A stretch of DNA of 64,000 bases from Bacteroidia bacterium (GTDB lineage: Bacteria > Bacteroidota > Bacteroidia > J057): positions 372,001 to 436,000 of the forward strand of contig JAWKNO010000001.1 of NCBI GenBank assembly GCA_041391665.1, read 5' to 3'. The stretch's first letter is position 1. Each line of letters opens with the position of its first letter. The notes below the pieces were generated by a model. That model saw nothing but the letters and a program-made list of their open reading frames with translations, did no database searches and was not told the DNA's origin. Made by a program: the position numbers and the translations under genes. Shown here one piece after another: positions 26,657-35,849 of this stretch.

Positions 26657-29600
26657 ATGAAAGAGAGCATATTTTTACTGGTTTTTCTGTTGGTGCAATC
26701 CGACCTTTTTTCCCAGGTATCCTTTCATCCGGATAAAACAGACCCGGCACTTATTGCTGCCATTGCCGAAAGACCTGATGACTTTCACCCGGTGTATATC
26801 CTGCTGGAAGACCACCTGGATATGGTAGCCATGAATAATGCGTTCAACAAACAAAACACTTCTCTGGAAGATCGCTCCGTGATTGCAATTAATGCACTAA
26901 AGTCCAAAGCTGCTGCAACTCAGGGCCCGTTGCTCAATTGGCTGGGCAGATCGGAAGGTGTAGTAAAAGAGAGTGTTCAGTCTTTCTGGATCACCAATGT
27001 GATTTATGCGGAAATAAGGGGAGAGGCTGTCCACCAGCTAGGACAACGCGAAGATGTAGGTCAAATTGAACTGGTAGTTCCTCCCCGTGTGGAGACAACC
27101 TCAAACAGGAAAAAGGTTCCGGCCAGGCCTGCAGGCTCTGTCGGTGGTCATGAGCCGGGACACAATGTCATCCATGCCCCTGAAATGTGGGCTTTGGGTT
27201 ATAGCGGAGCCGGGCGAAAGATTCTGGTGATTGATTCTGGAGTTGATGGACAGCATCCCGCACTGAAAGACAATTATCATGGTAATTTTGTGCCCGGGAG
27301 TCAGACCTGGTATGCCCCGGCCTCTGTACCTGAACCAGCGGATTGTTTTACTATTGATCATGGCACAAATGTAGCCGGAATAGCCGTCGGGTTGGACCGG
27401 GTTACCCATGATACAATCGGAGTTGCGTATAATTCAACCTGGATGGGGGCCATGGCAATTTCTCATGATGATTGTAATAATGTGGTCAATGTGGTCAATG
27501 TATTCCAGTGGGCCATGGATCCGGATGGAAATCCAGCTACTATAGATGACCGCCCGGATGTGATAAACGACTCATGGGGATCTGTAAGTGTTATTGCCGA
27601 TCCTTTATATTGTTATGCAACTATACCTTTAATAATAAATTCACTGGAAGCAGCGGGAATTGGAGTAATTGCCGGAGCGGGAAACGAGGGCGTGTCGAAT
27701 CCACCTTCCATTATCTTTCCTGCCTATGCTAATTTTTCACTGGTGGACGCATTTGCTGTAGGTGCGATTGACGGAAATAATCCCAATCTGCCACTGGCAT
27801 CATTTTCCTCTCAGGGGCCTTCCATTTGCGGAGATACAGGTTCGCTGTTGATTAAACCTGAAGTTGTGGCTCCGGGTGTAAATATTCGAACTTCAACTTC
27901 TTTTGGCTATATAGTAGTTAGTGGAACTTCTATGTCAGCGCCTTTGGCTTCCGGGGCATTTTTGCTTCTGAAAGAAGCTTTTCCCTCCCTGACCGGAGAG
28001 CAAATCAAGCTTGGTCTTTATTACGGAGCTTCTGACCTGGGGCCGCCAGGAGAGGATAACAAGTTTGGTATGGGGGTAGTTGATGTAATGGGAGCCTATA
28101 ACTACCTGATTTCCCAGGGAAATACCCCTGCAACTCCGGCACTTGACAAAGATGCTATGTTGTTGTCTGCCGAACCGAATGGACAAGGATTATGCGATTC
28201 AGTTGCTGTCCCGGAGTTGGTAATCAGGAATAGCGGTAGAACCACTTTTACAACGCTTGAAATTGCCTATCAAATTTCCAATGGCACTTCCGGTACCTAT
28301 ACATGGACAGGGAGTCTTGCTCCCGGCCTTTCTCAGACTATTCAAATGCCCATGCTCAGCCTTGAAAAAGGGTACTATTCTATTAAATATGTTATTTCCA
28401 AGGTGGATGGTATTAAAGATCGTTTGATATTTGGCAACCTGAATGCCTGTTCGTTTGCCCTGCTGGGAGACGAAAAGCCTATTTCACCTTCTCCTGTCAA
28501 TATTTGTTATGCATCAAAAGGCCTGCTCACAGCTTCCTCACCATCTCCTGATGTAATTTTAAAATGGTACGACACCCAGGGTTCTGCTAATGTATTGGGT
28601 GAAGGGCCTAATTTTATGACCATTCTGCTAACAGTAAACAGAGACTATTATGTTGGTGCGGTAACTGAATTTAACCTCGGACTGGAAAACAAAGATGTAG
28701 GATCCGGTACTTTTTTACCGCAGACCACAAACTATCTTACCTTTGATGTGAACTATCCGGTTTTGCTGAATTCGGTTAAAGTTTACGCCAGTGTTGCGGG
28801 TACCAGAACTATTCAGGTGAAAAACTCCTCCGGCACCGTTATTGGAAGCAAAACCGTCTCGGTTACTCCTCAAATTTCCGGAGGGGAACGTATTGACCTG
28901 AACATTTCTCTTGCTCCCGGGAAGGGTTATAGAATGGAACTAGATGGCTCACTTGCCTTTTTGCATGCCAATACAAGTGGATTTACTTTTCCTATGGATT
29001 TCAGAGGAATGATCAGTATCACAGGATCAAATAATGGACTATACAATTATTTCTATGATTGGGAATTGGAATATAAAAGCCCGTGTGGCAGAACGCGTGT
29101 TCAGACCATCGTTTCAAATGGAAGTGCCACTGCCGGATTTACTTCCAGTGATACCGTAATAGATATTTCCAATGCAGCCCAGGTTCATTTTACCAATACA
29201 AGTACCGGTGCTGCCCGTTATCTGTGGAGTTTTGGCGACGGCACTACCAGTACGCAGGTAAATCCGTCACACCACTATTACACTGCAGGATTTTATCAGG
29301 TCGGCCTTGCTGCAATCAGTAGCGATTCGTGCTCGGATGCAGTAGCCATGAATATCCATGTAACAGGTGTTTACCCCTACAATGTGGGAATTGAAGAAGA
29401 TATTGAGGAATTTGGAAAGGTTTCAATTTACCCTAACCCGGGAACGGGCCTTTATAATCTGGTACTGGATCTGAACCGGAAGCATGAGGCTGAAATCGAA
29501 ATCTTTGACCAGGTTGGAAAAAAGATAACTTTCCTTGAAAAAAACGAATACCAGAGGAACCATTTATTGCTGGATATATCAGGCTACAGTAGCGGAATAT

Positions 29601-29668
29601 ATTACCTTAAAATAAGAACTCTGGATCAGACAATAGTTAAAAAGCTGATTAAGATTGCCCGATTGTAA
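26657..29668 (+). CDS. Secreted S8 subtilase-family protease with PKD and T9SS domains (paralogue 1 of 5)
   Basis: The 1003-residue protein has a signal peptide (1-19), a propeptide-like region (20-160) and an S8 catalytic domain with D193 (VIDSGVDGQHP), H235 (IDHGTNVAG) and S425 (SGTSMSAP). Next come a CARDB-like segment (about 510-600), an Ig-like domain (610-670), a jelly-roll-like domain (680-810), a PKD domain near 820-905 (LWSFGDGTTSTQVNPSHHYY) and a T9SS sorting domain (IYPNPGTG to the end). It should be a serine protease exported through T9SS. The closest relative here is the next gene; they probably arose by a recent duplication. Confidence 0.93.
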   Translation: MKESIFLLVFLLVQSDLFSQVSFHPDKTDPALIAAIAERPDDFHPVYILLEDHLDMVAMNNAFNKQNTSLEDRSVIAINALKSKAAATQGPLLNWLGRSEGVVKESVQSFWITNVIYAEIRGEAVHQLGQREDVGQIELVVPPRVETTSNRKKVPARPAGSVGGHEPGHNVIHAPEMWALGYSGAGRKILVIDSGVDGQHPALKDNYHGNFVPGSQTWYAPASVPEPADCFTIDHGTNVAGIAVGLDRVTHDTIGVAYNSTWMGAMAISHDDCNNVVNVVNVFQWAMDPDGNPATIDDRPDVINDSWGSVSVIADPLYCYATIPLIINSLEAAGIGVIAGAGNEGVSNPPSIIFPAYANFSLVDAFAVGAIDGNNPNLPLASFSSQGPSICGDTGSLLIKPEVVAPGVNIRTSTSFGYIVVSGTSMSAPLASGAFLLLKEAFPSLTGEQIKLGLYYGASDLGPPGEDNKFGMGVVDVMGAYNYLISQGNTPATPALDKDAMLLSAEPNGQGLCDSVAVPELVIRNSGRTTFTTLEIAYQISNGTSGTYTWTGSLAPGLSQTIQMPMLSLEKGYYSIKYVISKVDGIKDRLIFGNLNACSFALLGDEKPISPSPVNICYASKGLLTASSPSPDVILKWYDTQGSANVLGEGPNFMTILLTVNRDYYVGAVTEFNLGLENKDVGSGTFLPQTTNYLTFDVNYPVLLNSVKVYASVAGTRTIQVKNSSGTVIGSKTVSVTPQISGGERIDLNISLAPGKGYRMELDGSLAFLHANTSGFTFPMDFRGMISITGSNNGLYNYFYDWELEYKSPCGRTRVQTIVSNGSATAGFTSSDTVIDISNAAQVHFTNTSTGAARYLWSFGDGTTSTQVNPSHHYYTAGFYQVGLAAISSDSCSDAVAMNIHVTGVYPYNVGIEEDIEEFGKVSIYPNPGTGLYNLVLDLNRKHEAEIEIFDQVGKKITFLEKNEYQRNHLLLDISGYSSGIYYLKIRTLDQTIVKKLIKIARL

Positions 29669-29766
29669 CAATTCCCTTCCCGGTTTTTGAATAGGGTATC
29701 CTATAGTTGAGTTGTATGTAAATTGGTTGTAAAATCAGTCCTCGTTTACTCGTATATATCTGACTT

Positions 29767-29800
29767 AAAAGTTGTAGTTTTAAGGTTTTGGTCAAATCCC
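29767..29800 (+). promoter_or_regulatory. Conserved upstream element of second subtilase
   Basis: It matches the element before the first subtilase: GTTGTAGTTTTAAGG, then AAATCCC, with TGTAG again 34 bp before the ATG. The two copies differ at a few bases only. Absence of this element before the third to fifth genes (gaps of 6-34 bp) suggests these are read through from upstream. Confidence 0.45.
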
Positions 29801-29806
29801 TATCAT

Positions 29807-32800
29807 ATGAAACGTAACTCTTTACTCTTACTTTTTGTCTTTCTGTTTATATCTTCGGGCCTGTTTTCCCAGGCAGAACTGAATGCAGATAAGGTAACTT
29901 ATTCTCTTATTTCAGCCATGGAGCAAGATCCAACGGCATTTTATCCGGTGTATATCCTTTTGGAAGATAGATTGGATATGATTGAGATGAATGAGAATTT
30001 TAATAAACTGAAGACCTCACTCGAGGATCGCTCTGTTATTGTTATCAATTCCCTTCAGGCAAAAGCTGCTTCCACACAGCAACCTTTGCTAAATTTTCTC
30101 CGCGCATCAGCAAATGTAGAGCAAAACAGCATAGAGTCATTCTGGATCACCAATCTCATTTATGCTGAAGTTAATGCCGCTGCTGTCAGAGACTTGAGCC
30201 AGCGCGCGGATGTAGGCCAGCTGGAACTGGTTATCCCTCCGCAGGTGGAAGAAATGAAAAATATGAAAATGTCTCCTGCACGCCCTGGCAATTCGGTAGG
30301 TGGACATGAAAACGGACACGACGTCATCAACGCTCCCGCCATGTGGGCGATGGGTTATACCGGTGCCGGAAGAAAAATTCTTGTCATAGATACGGGCGTC
30401 GAAGGCAATCACCCGGCGCTGAAATACAATTATTGGGGAAACTTTGTACCGCACAGTCAGGCATGGTATGCGGTTTCTTCAAAACCTGAGCCGGAAGATT
30501 GTACGACTTCCAGCCACGGCTCTCACGTAACAGGAATTGCTGTCGGCCTTGACCGCATTACGCACGACACCATCGGCGTCGCCTTCAACGCCACATGGAT
30601 GGGCGCAGCCGCGATTCAGGATGCACCTTCATGTACCAGTGCTGCCAGTACAATTACGGCCATGCAATGGGCTATCAACCCCGATGGAAACGCAGCGACC
30701 ATTAACGACCGCCCTGATGTCATCAACAACTCATGGGGAGGAGATACCGCCTCAACGATGAATCCCGCTCTTTGTACTGGTGCTACCCAGACTGCGGTCA
30801 ATGCGTTGGAAGCGGCTGGTATTGCTGTGGTTACCTCTGCCGGAAATCTGGGAGAACTGGGGCCATCCTCGCTTTCTTCTCCCGGTTATTCCAACTATAC
30901 GCTGGTGAATGCTTTTGCCGTGGGTGCGATCAATGGTCATAATCCTAATCTCCCCCGGGCATCTTTTTCCTCCCAGGGCCCTTCTATTTGCGGCGGTACA
31001 GGCTCTCTGCTCATTAAACCCGAAGTGGTGGCGCCTGGTGTGAATGTAAGATCTTCCGTTATCGGAGGATATGCTCAGTATGAAGGTACCTCTATGGCTT
31101 CGCCCATGACTTCCGGTGCATTTCTCCTGCTGAAGGAAGCTTTCCCCACCCTTACCGGTGAACAAATCAAACTGGCGCTCTACTATAGTGCCGTTGACCT
31201 TGGACCTGCCGGTGAAGATAATCAATATGGAAATGGTCTGATTGACGTGGTTGCTGCATATAACTATCTGATAAGCCAGGGAAACACGCCCGTTCAGCCT
31301 TCCCTCGACAAAGATGCGATGCTGGTGTCAGTAGAGCAGCAGGGAGATGGCGTTTGTGATTCTGCTGTGGTTCCTGAGATTGTTGTCCGAAATACAGGCA
31401 AAACCGCGTTCACCTCTCTCGAAATATCTTATGAAATTTCCAACGGCGCTTCCGGAACCTACAACTGGACAGGAAACCTCAATCCCGGACAGACTCAGAC
31501 TCTTCAGTTGCCGATGGTTATTCTTTCCAAAGGATATTATCTGATTGATGTAGAAATTACAAAAGTGGATGGTGGCAACGACCCGGTTTTTGTCGATAAT
31601 ATGGCTTCGGGTTCGTTTGCTCTCCTGGGCGATGAAACGCCCGTTTCCAATCCGATCAATGTTTGCAATGGCTCTGAAGGGATGCTTACGGTAACTTCTC
31701 CCGCCAGTGATGTTACCTTCAAATGGTATGAATCCCCAAACGCCACCACCGCAGTGGGTGAAGGCCCTAACTTTATTACTCCACCCCTTACCGGTAACAA
31801 AAGCTACTATGTGGCAGCAGTTACGGCCTTCGAACTGGGAATGGCAAACAAAGACCTGGGTGCAGGCTTTTTTGTACAGCCTATTACCAACTATCTCATT
31901 TTTGATGTCAGGTATCCCGTATTACTCAAGTCTGTAAAAGTATATGCAGGCGCTGCAGGAACGAGAACTTTCCTTCTGAGAAGTGCCAATGGCTCAACAC
32001 TTGGAAGCCGGATTATACCTTTGGTCGCTGGAGAACAAAGAGTTGAACTGAACTTCCCCATAGCAGCAGGAGAAGACTACCAACTGGGCCTGGGAGGGGC
32101 AAACGGAAACCTATATTCCAGTGCATCGGGTTACAGTTTTCCGTTTGACTACAACGGAATCATCTCCATCAAAGGTTCCAACAATTCGCTCTACCATCAC
32201 TTCTACGACTGGGAGGTCGAGTATGAAAGCCCTTGTGGCCGCGCATTTACATTCGCAACTGTGTCAAATGGAAGTGTGGTTGCCGGATTTACGGCCAGCG
32301 ATACCACAGTAGATATCTCTGATGCGTCATCTGTGAAGTTTACCAATACGAGCACCGGTGCAGCAACTTATCTGTGGAGTTTTGGCGACGGTGCTACCAG
32401 TACAGAGGCAAATCCTTCCCACAACTATTTTGCCCCGGGCGACTATCAGGTAGGGCTTTCTTCAACGAGCGCGGGCCTTTGTTCTGACGCAGTGGCAAAA
32501 ACCATTCATGTAACCGGTAGCTATCCATATAGTGTAGGCATAGAAGACGATGTTTACTCATTTGGCAGAATCGCAGTTTACCCAAACCCGGGATCAGGCG
32601 CATTTAATGTTGACCTTGAGCTAAACCGCAGGTATGAAGCTGAAATAGGTATATATGACCAGCTAGGTAAACAAGTACTTTCGCTTAAGAAAAATGATTA
32701 TCAGAATGACAAACTGGTTCTGGATATTTCGGAGCAAAGTAATGGAATCTATTATCTGAAAATTGGCGTAAACGGGCAATCCGTGGTGAAAAAATTAATC

Positions 32801-32815
32801 AAGTACAACCAGTAA
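29807..32815 (+). CDS. Secreted S8 subtilase-family protease with PKD and T9SS domains (paralogue 2 of 5)
   Basis: The start is at the ATG at 29807, where MKRNSLLLLFVFLF is a normal signal peptide; the frame is open 28 codons further upstream, but that stretch holds the promoter element. Layout is as in paralogue 1, with catalytic D195, H237 and S429. The stretches before and after the catalytic domain (for instance DNQYGNGLIDV and AAYNYLISQGNTP) are nearly shared with it. A PKD domain with YLWSFGDGATSTEANPSHNYF and a T9SS domain with VYPNPGSG end the protein. The product is a secreted serine protease; substrate is unknown. Confidence 0.93.
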   Translation: MKRNSLLLLFVFLFISSGLFSQAELNADKVTYSLISAMEQDPTAFYPVYILLEDRLDMIEMNENFNKLKTSLEDRSVIVINSLQAKAASTQQPLLNFLRASANVEQNSIESFWITNLIYAEVNAAAVRDLSQRADVGQLELVIPPQVEEMKNMKMSPARPGNSVGGHENGHDVINAPAMWAMGYTGAGRKILVIDTGVEGNHPALKYNYWGNFVPHSQAWYAVSSKPEPEDCTTSSHGSHVTGIAVGLDRITHDTIGVAFNATWMGAAAIQDAPSCTSAASTITAMQWAINPDGNAATINDRPDVINNSWGGDTASTMNPALCTGATQTAVNALEAAGIAVVTSAGNLGELGPSSLSSPGYSNYTLVNAFAVGAINGHNPNLPRASFSSQGPSICGGTGSLLIKPEVVAPGVNVRSSVIGGYAQYEGTSMASPMTSGAFLLLKEAFPTLTGEQIKLALYYSAVDLGPAGEDNQYGNGLIDVVAAYNYLISQGNTPVQPSLDKDAMLVSVEQQGDGVCDSAVVPEIVVRNTGKTAFTSLEISYEISNGASGTYNWTGNLNPGQTQTLQLPMVILSKGYYLIDVEITKVDGGNDPVFVDNMASGSFALLGDETPVSNPINVCNGSEGMLTVTSPASDVTFKWYESPNATTAVGEGPNFITPPLTGNKSYYVAAVTAFELGMANKDLGAGFFVQPITNYLIFDVRYPVLLKSVKVYAGAAGTRTFLLRSANGSTLGSRIIPLVAGEQRVELNFPIAAGEDYQLGLGGANGNLYSSASGYSFPFDYNGIISIKGSNNSLYHHFYDWEVEYESPCGRAFTFATVSNGSVVAGFTASDTTVDISDASSVKFTNTSTGAATYLWSFGDGATSTEANPSHNYFAPGDYQVGLSSTSAGLCSDAVAKTIHVTGSYPYSVGIEDDVYSFGRIAVYPNPGSGAFNVDLELNRRYEAEIGIYDQLGKQVLSLKKNDYQNDKLVLDISEQSNGIYYLKIGVNGQSVVKKLIKYNQ

Positions 32816-32849
32816 CTACCCAAAGACTAACTAACAACAGAAGCTTATT

Positions 32850-35843
32850 ATGCGGTTTATTTTTATTATTTTTTGGGGAATGGTTGGCTTATTCCCCATG
32901 GCTGGCATCGGTCAGACAGTCGATTATTCCCGTGTCAGTACGGCACTGGAAACTGATTTGCTGAACCGCCCCAACGATTTTCATCAGATCAGCATTATGC
33001 TCGCCGACCGGGTAGATGCACATGCCTTGCATCAAAACTTCAGGAAAAATAATACTCCCCTGAATGTAAGAGCAGAGCAGACCATTACTTTGCTGAAAGC
33101 AAAAGCCCGGCAGACACAGCCTGCCCTATTGTCTTTCATTAATCAGTCCGCCGATGTCGAACCCGGCAGTGTAGCAGCTTTCTGGGTTACCAATGTCATT
33201 TTCATCAATGCACGACCTGCGTTGATTGCAGCGCTTAGCAACCGCCCGGACGTTGAATGGATTGATAAAAACTACGAACTGGAGATTGAAAGCTTTGAAG
33301 CCTCACCGGTACCTGCGCGGTTTTCTTTTCCGGGAGGAAGAGAAAAGGGCCTCACAGCCATCAATACACCTCCCATGTGGGCGATGGGCTACACCGGATA
33401 TGGCCGTACGGCTATGAGTTTTGACACTGGTGTGGATCCCGATCACCCCGGACTAAAAGAGCATTACAGAGGCAATTTTTTCCCTACCGAATGGTCCTGG
33501 TTTGAATTTAATAATCCGCAAAGCACGATTCCCACAGATTGCGATGACCATGGCACACATACGACCGGAACGATGGTTGGAAGAAACCCTGCGACAAACG
33601 ACACGTTTGGTGTCGCTGTGAATGGATTGTGGATGGCCTGTCCCGGGATTTGCGCTAATACCAATCAGACCACCGCTACGGCAAATTTCCAGTGGGCATT
33701 AAATCCCGATGGTGATTCTTCTACCATTGCCGATATGCCCGATGTGATTAATAATTCCTGGTGGTTCCCCAGTCTGTCAGGCACTGCTGAGTGTGGCAGT
33801 TTTTTTAAGCCGTTGCTGAGTGGAATGGAAGCAGCCGGAATAGCGATTGTCTTCTCCGCTGGAAATGACGGGCCGGGCGTTTCAACCATTACCCCCCCCA
33901 AAAATATCAATACAGATACAGTAGATGTATTTTCGGTAGCCAACATCAATGCCAACAACCCAAACCTGACGATTGCCAATAGCTCTTCCCGCGGCCCATC
34001 GATCTGTGTTGTGGATTCCGGTGGATCGCTGGATATAAAGCCTGAAGTTTCAGCTCCTGGTACAGGCGTAAGGTCCAGTGTACGTGGAGGCGGATTCTCG
34101 AATTTTACCGGTACGTCGATGGCTGCTCCTCATGTATCGGGGGCAATCCTGCTGCTGAAAGAAGCCTTTCCCTACCTTTCTGGAACAGAATTAAAGTTGG
34201 CGCTCTACTATACTGCGGTTGATCTCGGGCCGGCAGGAGAAGACAACTTTTATGGAAGAGGCATTATCGATGTATTTGCTGCCTACAACTACCTTGTCGG
34301 AAAAGGCCATACACCTGTTGACATTTCTGCCTACCCTGATGCCACAGTCACGGATGCCGGACTGACTACCGGATCGCTTTGCGGACTTACCGGAGAACCT
34401 TCATTTATGCTCGAAAATAAAGGAAGTATCGATATTACGTCTGCCGAAATCGAATATACCTTTTCAGACGGGACTTCCGGAACTTATACCTGGACAGGAA
34501 CGCTGCTGGCTGGTCAATCCAGTCTTTTGACATTGCCTGCACATACATTTTCCAGCGGGGTGGTAGAAATGGAAGTAACGATCTCTACGCTAAACGGCGC
34601 TCCCGAATACTTTTTTTATGACAATACAACAACCGGAAGTTTTGTCGTGGTAGAGGATATTTCTCCTATAACCACGGATGCCAATGCTTGTATAGGCTCA
34701 TCGGGATTGCTGACAGCTGCTATTTCGGATTCGCAGTCAACAATTGTGTGGTACGATGCAGTTACAGGTGGGAATATTCTGGGCGAAGGTTCTTTATTTC
34801 TCTCTCCCCCGGTTTCCGGGAATACTACTTTTTATGCAGGTTCGATTACAAAAACAACAGTAGGCCCGGTCGATAATACCTACTCTCCCGGAATATTTTT
34901 CCAGTCCACCGAGCCTTATGTAGAATTTGATGCAGCGCTGCCTTTTGTTCTCAAATCTGTAGTGGTATATGCGAATACAAACAACCTGCGGGTATTTCAG
35001 CTTACAGATAAGAATGGGGTAGAATTGGCGAAACTGAATGCCTACGTAACGGTGGGAGAAAACGTAATTCCATTAAAATTTCAGGTTCCGGCAGGAAAAG
35101 GGCATAGACTGAAACTGGCCGCGGGAAGTCCTTCGGATTTGTTTGTGAATATCAGCAGCGTGGGTTATCCATTTGATTACAAAGGCCTTGTTACAATTAC
35201 CACAGCCAGTAACCCGCTCACATATCCCTATTTTTACAACTGGGAAATAGAAATTCAAAACCCATGCCCACGGGTGCCGGCTGAAGTGGTTACCTCTTCC
35301 GGAAATGTTACAGCCGCGTTTGACGCTGACCAGACTACGGTTGACCTCGCATATAATGCCACGGTTGAATTTACTGATATGAGCACCGGTGCTACCGGCT
35401 GGCTGTGGGATTTCGGCGATGGCAAAACCAGCACCGATCAAAATCCTTCCAATCAGTACTACTTTGCAGGCAACTATACGGTTTCGCTGATTACCTCCGG
35501 AACAGACTCCTGCCAGGCCGCCGCTACTATGGAGATTGTCGTGGAAGGTACCTATCCCTACAATGTGGGTGTTGAAGATAAACTCGCAGAAATCGGCGAT
35601 GTGAATATTTTCCCCAACCCCGGTACCGGACAGTATTTTATCGATTTTGATCTTAAAAACCGCACAAATATCGCCCTTGAAGTCTATGACCTGCTTGGGA
35701 AAAGAATAGTTTCCATAGACGAAAAACCCATTCTTAAAGACCGCATTTCCCTGGATATCCGGTCGTTTGCAAATGGCGTCTATTATCTGAGTTTTTCTTT
35801 GGAAGGACAGACGGTTGTAAGGAAACTGATCAAAAACCAGTAA
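32850..35843 (+). CDS. Secreted S8 subtilase-family protease with PKD and T9SS domains (paralogue 3 of 5)
   Basis: The 997-residue protein carries a signal peptide and catalytic D192 (SFDTGVDPDHPG), H234 (DDHGTHTTG) and S423 (TGTSMAAPHVSG). After the catalytic domain come CARDB-like, Ig-like (TDANACIGSSGLL) and jelly-roll-like regions, a PKD domain (LWDFGDGKTSTDQNPSNQYY) and a T9SS domain (IFPNPGTGQ). It begins 34 bp after the previous stop, so it is probably in the same transcript. It is more divergent from paralogues 1 and 2 than they are from each other. Confidence 0.92.
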   Translation: MRFIFIIFWGMVGLFPMAGIGQTVDYSRVSTALETDLLNRPNDFHQISIMLADRVDAHALHQNFRKNNTPLNVRAEQTITLLKAKARQTQPALLSFINQSADVEPGSVAAFWVTNVIFINARPALIAALSNRPDVEWIDKNYELEIESFEASPVPARFSFPGGREKGLTAINTPPMWAMGYTGYGRTAMSFDTGVDPDHPGLKEHYRGNFFPTEWSWFEFNNPQSTIPTDCDDHGTHTTGTMVGRNPATNDTFGVAVNGLWMACPGICANTNQTTATANFQWALNPDGDSSTIADMPDVINNSWWFPSLSGTAECGSFFKPLLSGMEAAGIAIVFSAGNDGPGVSTITPPKNINTDTVDVFSVANINANNPNLTIANSSSRGPSICVVDSGGSLDIKPEVSAPGTGVRSSVRGGGFSNFTGTSMAAPHVSGAILLLKEAFPYLSGTELKLALYYTAVDLGPAGEDNFYGRGIIDVFAAYNYLVGKGHTPVDISAYPDATVTDAGLTTGSLCGLTGEPSFMLENKGSIDITSAEIEYTFSDGTSGTYTWTGTLLAGQSSLLTLPAHTFSSGVVEMEVTISTLNGAPEYFFYDNTTTGSFVVVEDISPITTDANACIGSSGLLTAAISDSQSTIVWYDAVTGGNILGEGSLFLSPPVSGNTTFYAGSITKTTVGPVDNTYSPGIFFQSTEPYVEFDAALPFVLKSVVVYANTNNLRVFQLTDKNGVELAKLNAYVTVGENVIPLKFQVPAGKGHRLKLAAGSPSDLFVNISSVGYPFDYKGLVTITTASNPLTYPYFYNWEIEIQNPCPRVPAEVVTSSGNVTAAFDADQTTVDLAYNATVEFTDMSTGATGWLWDFGDGKTSTDQNPSNQYYFAGNYTVSLITSGTDSCQAAATMEIVVEGTYPYNVGVEDKLAEIGDVNIFPNPGTGQYFIDFDLKNRTNIALEVYDLLGKRIVSIDEKPILKDRISLDIRSFANGVYYLSFSLEGQTVVRKLIKNQ

Positions 35844-35849
35844 ACCTAA

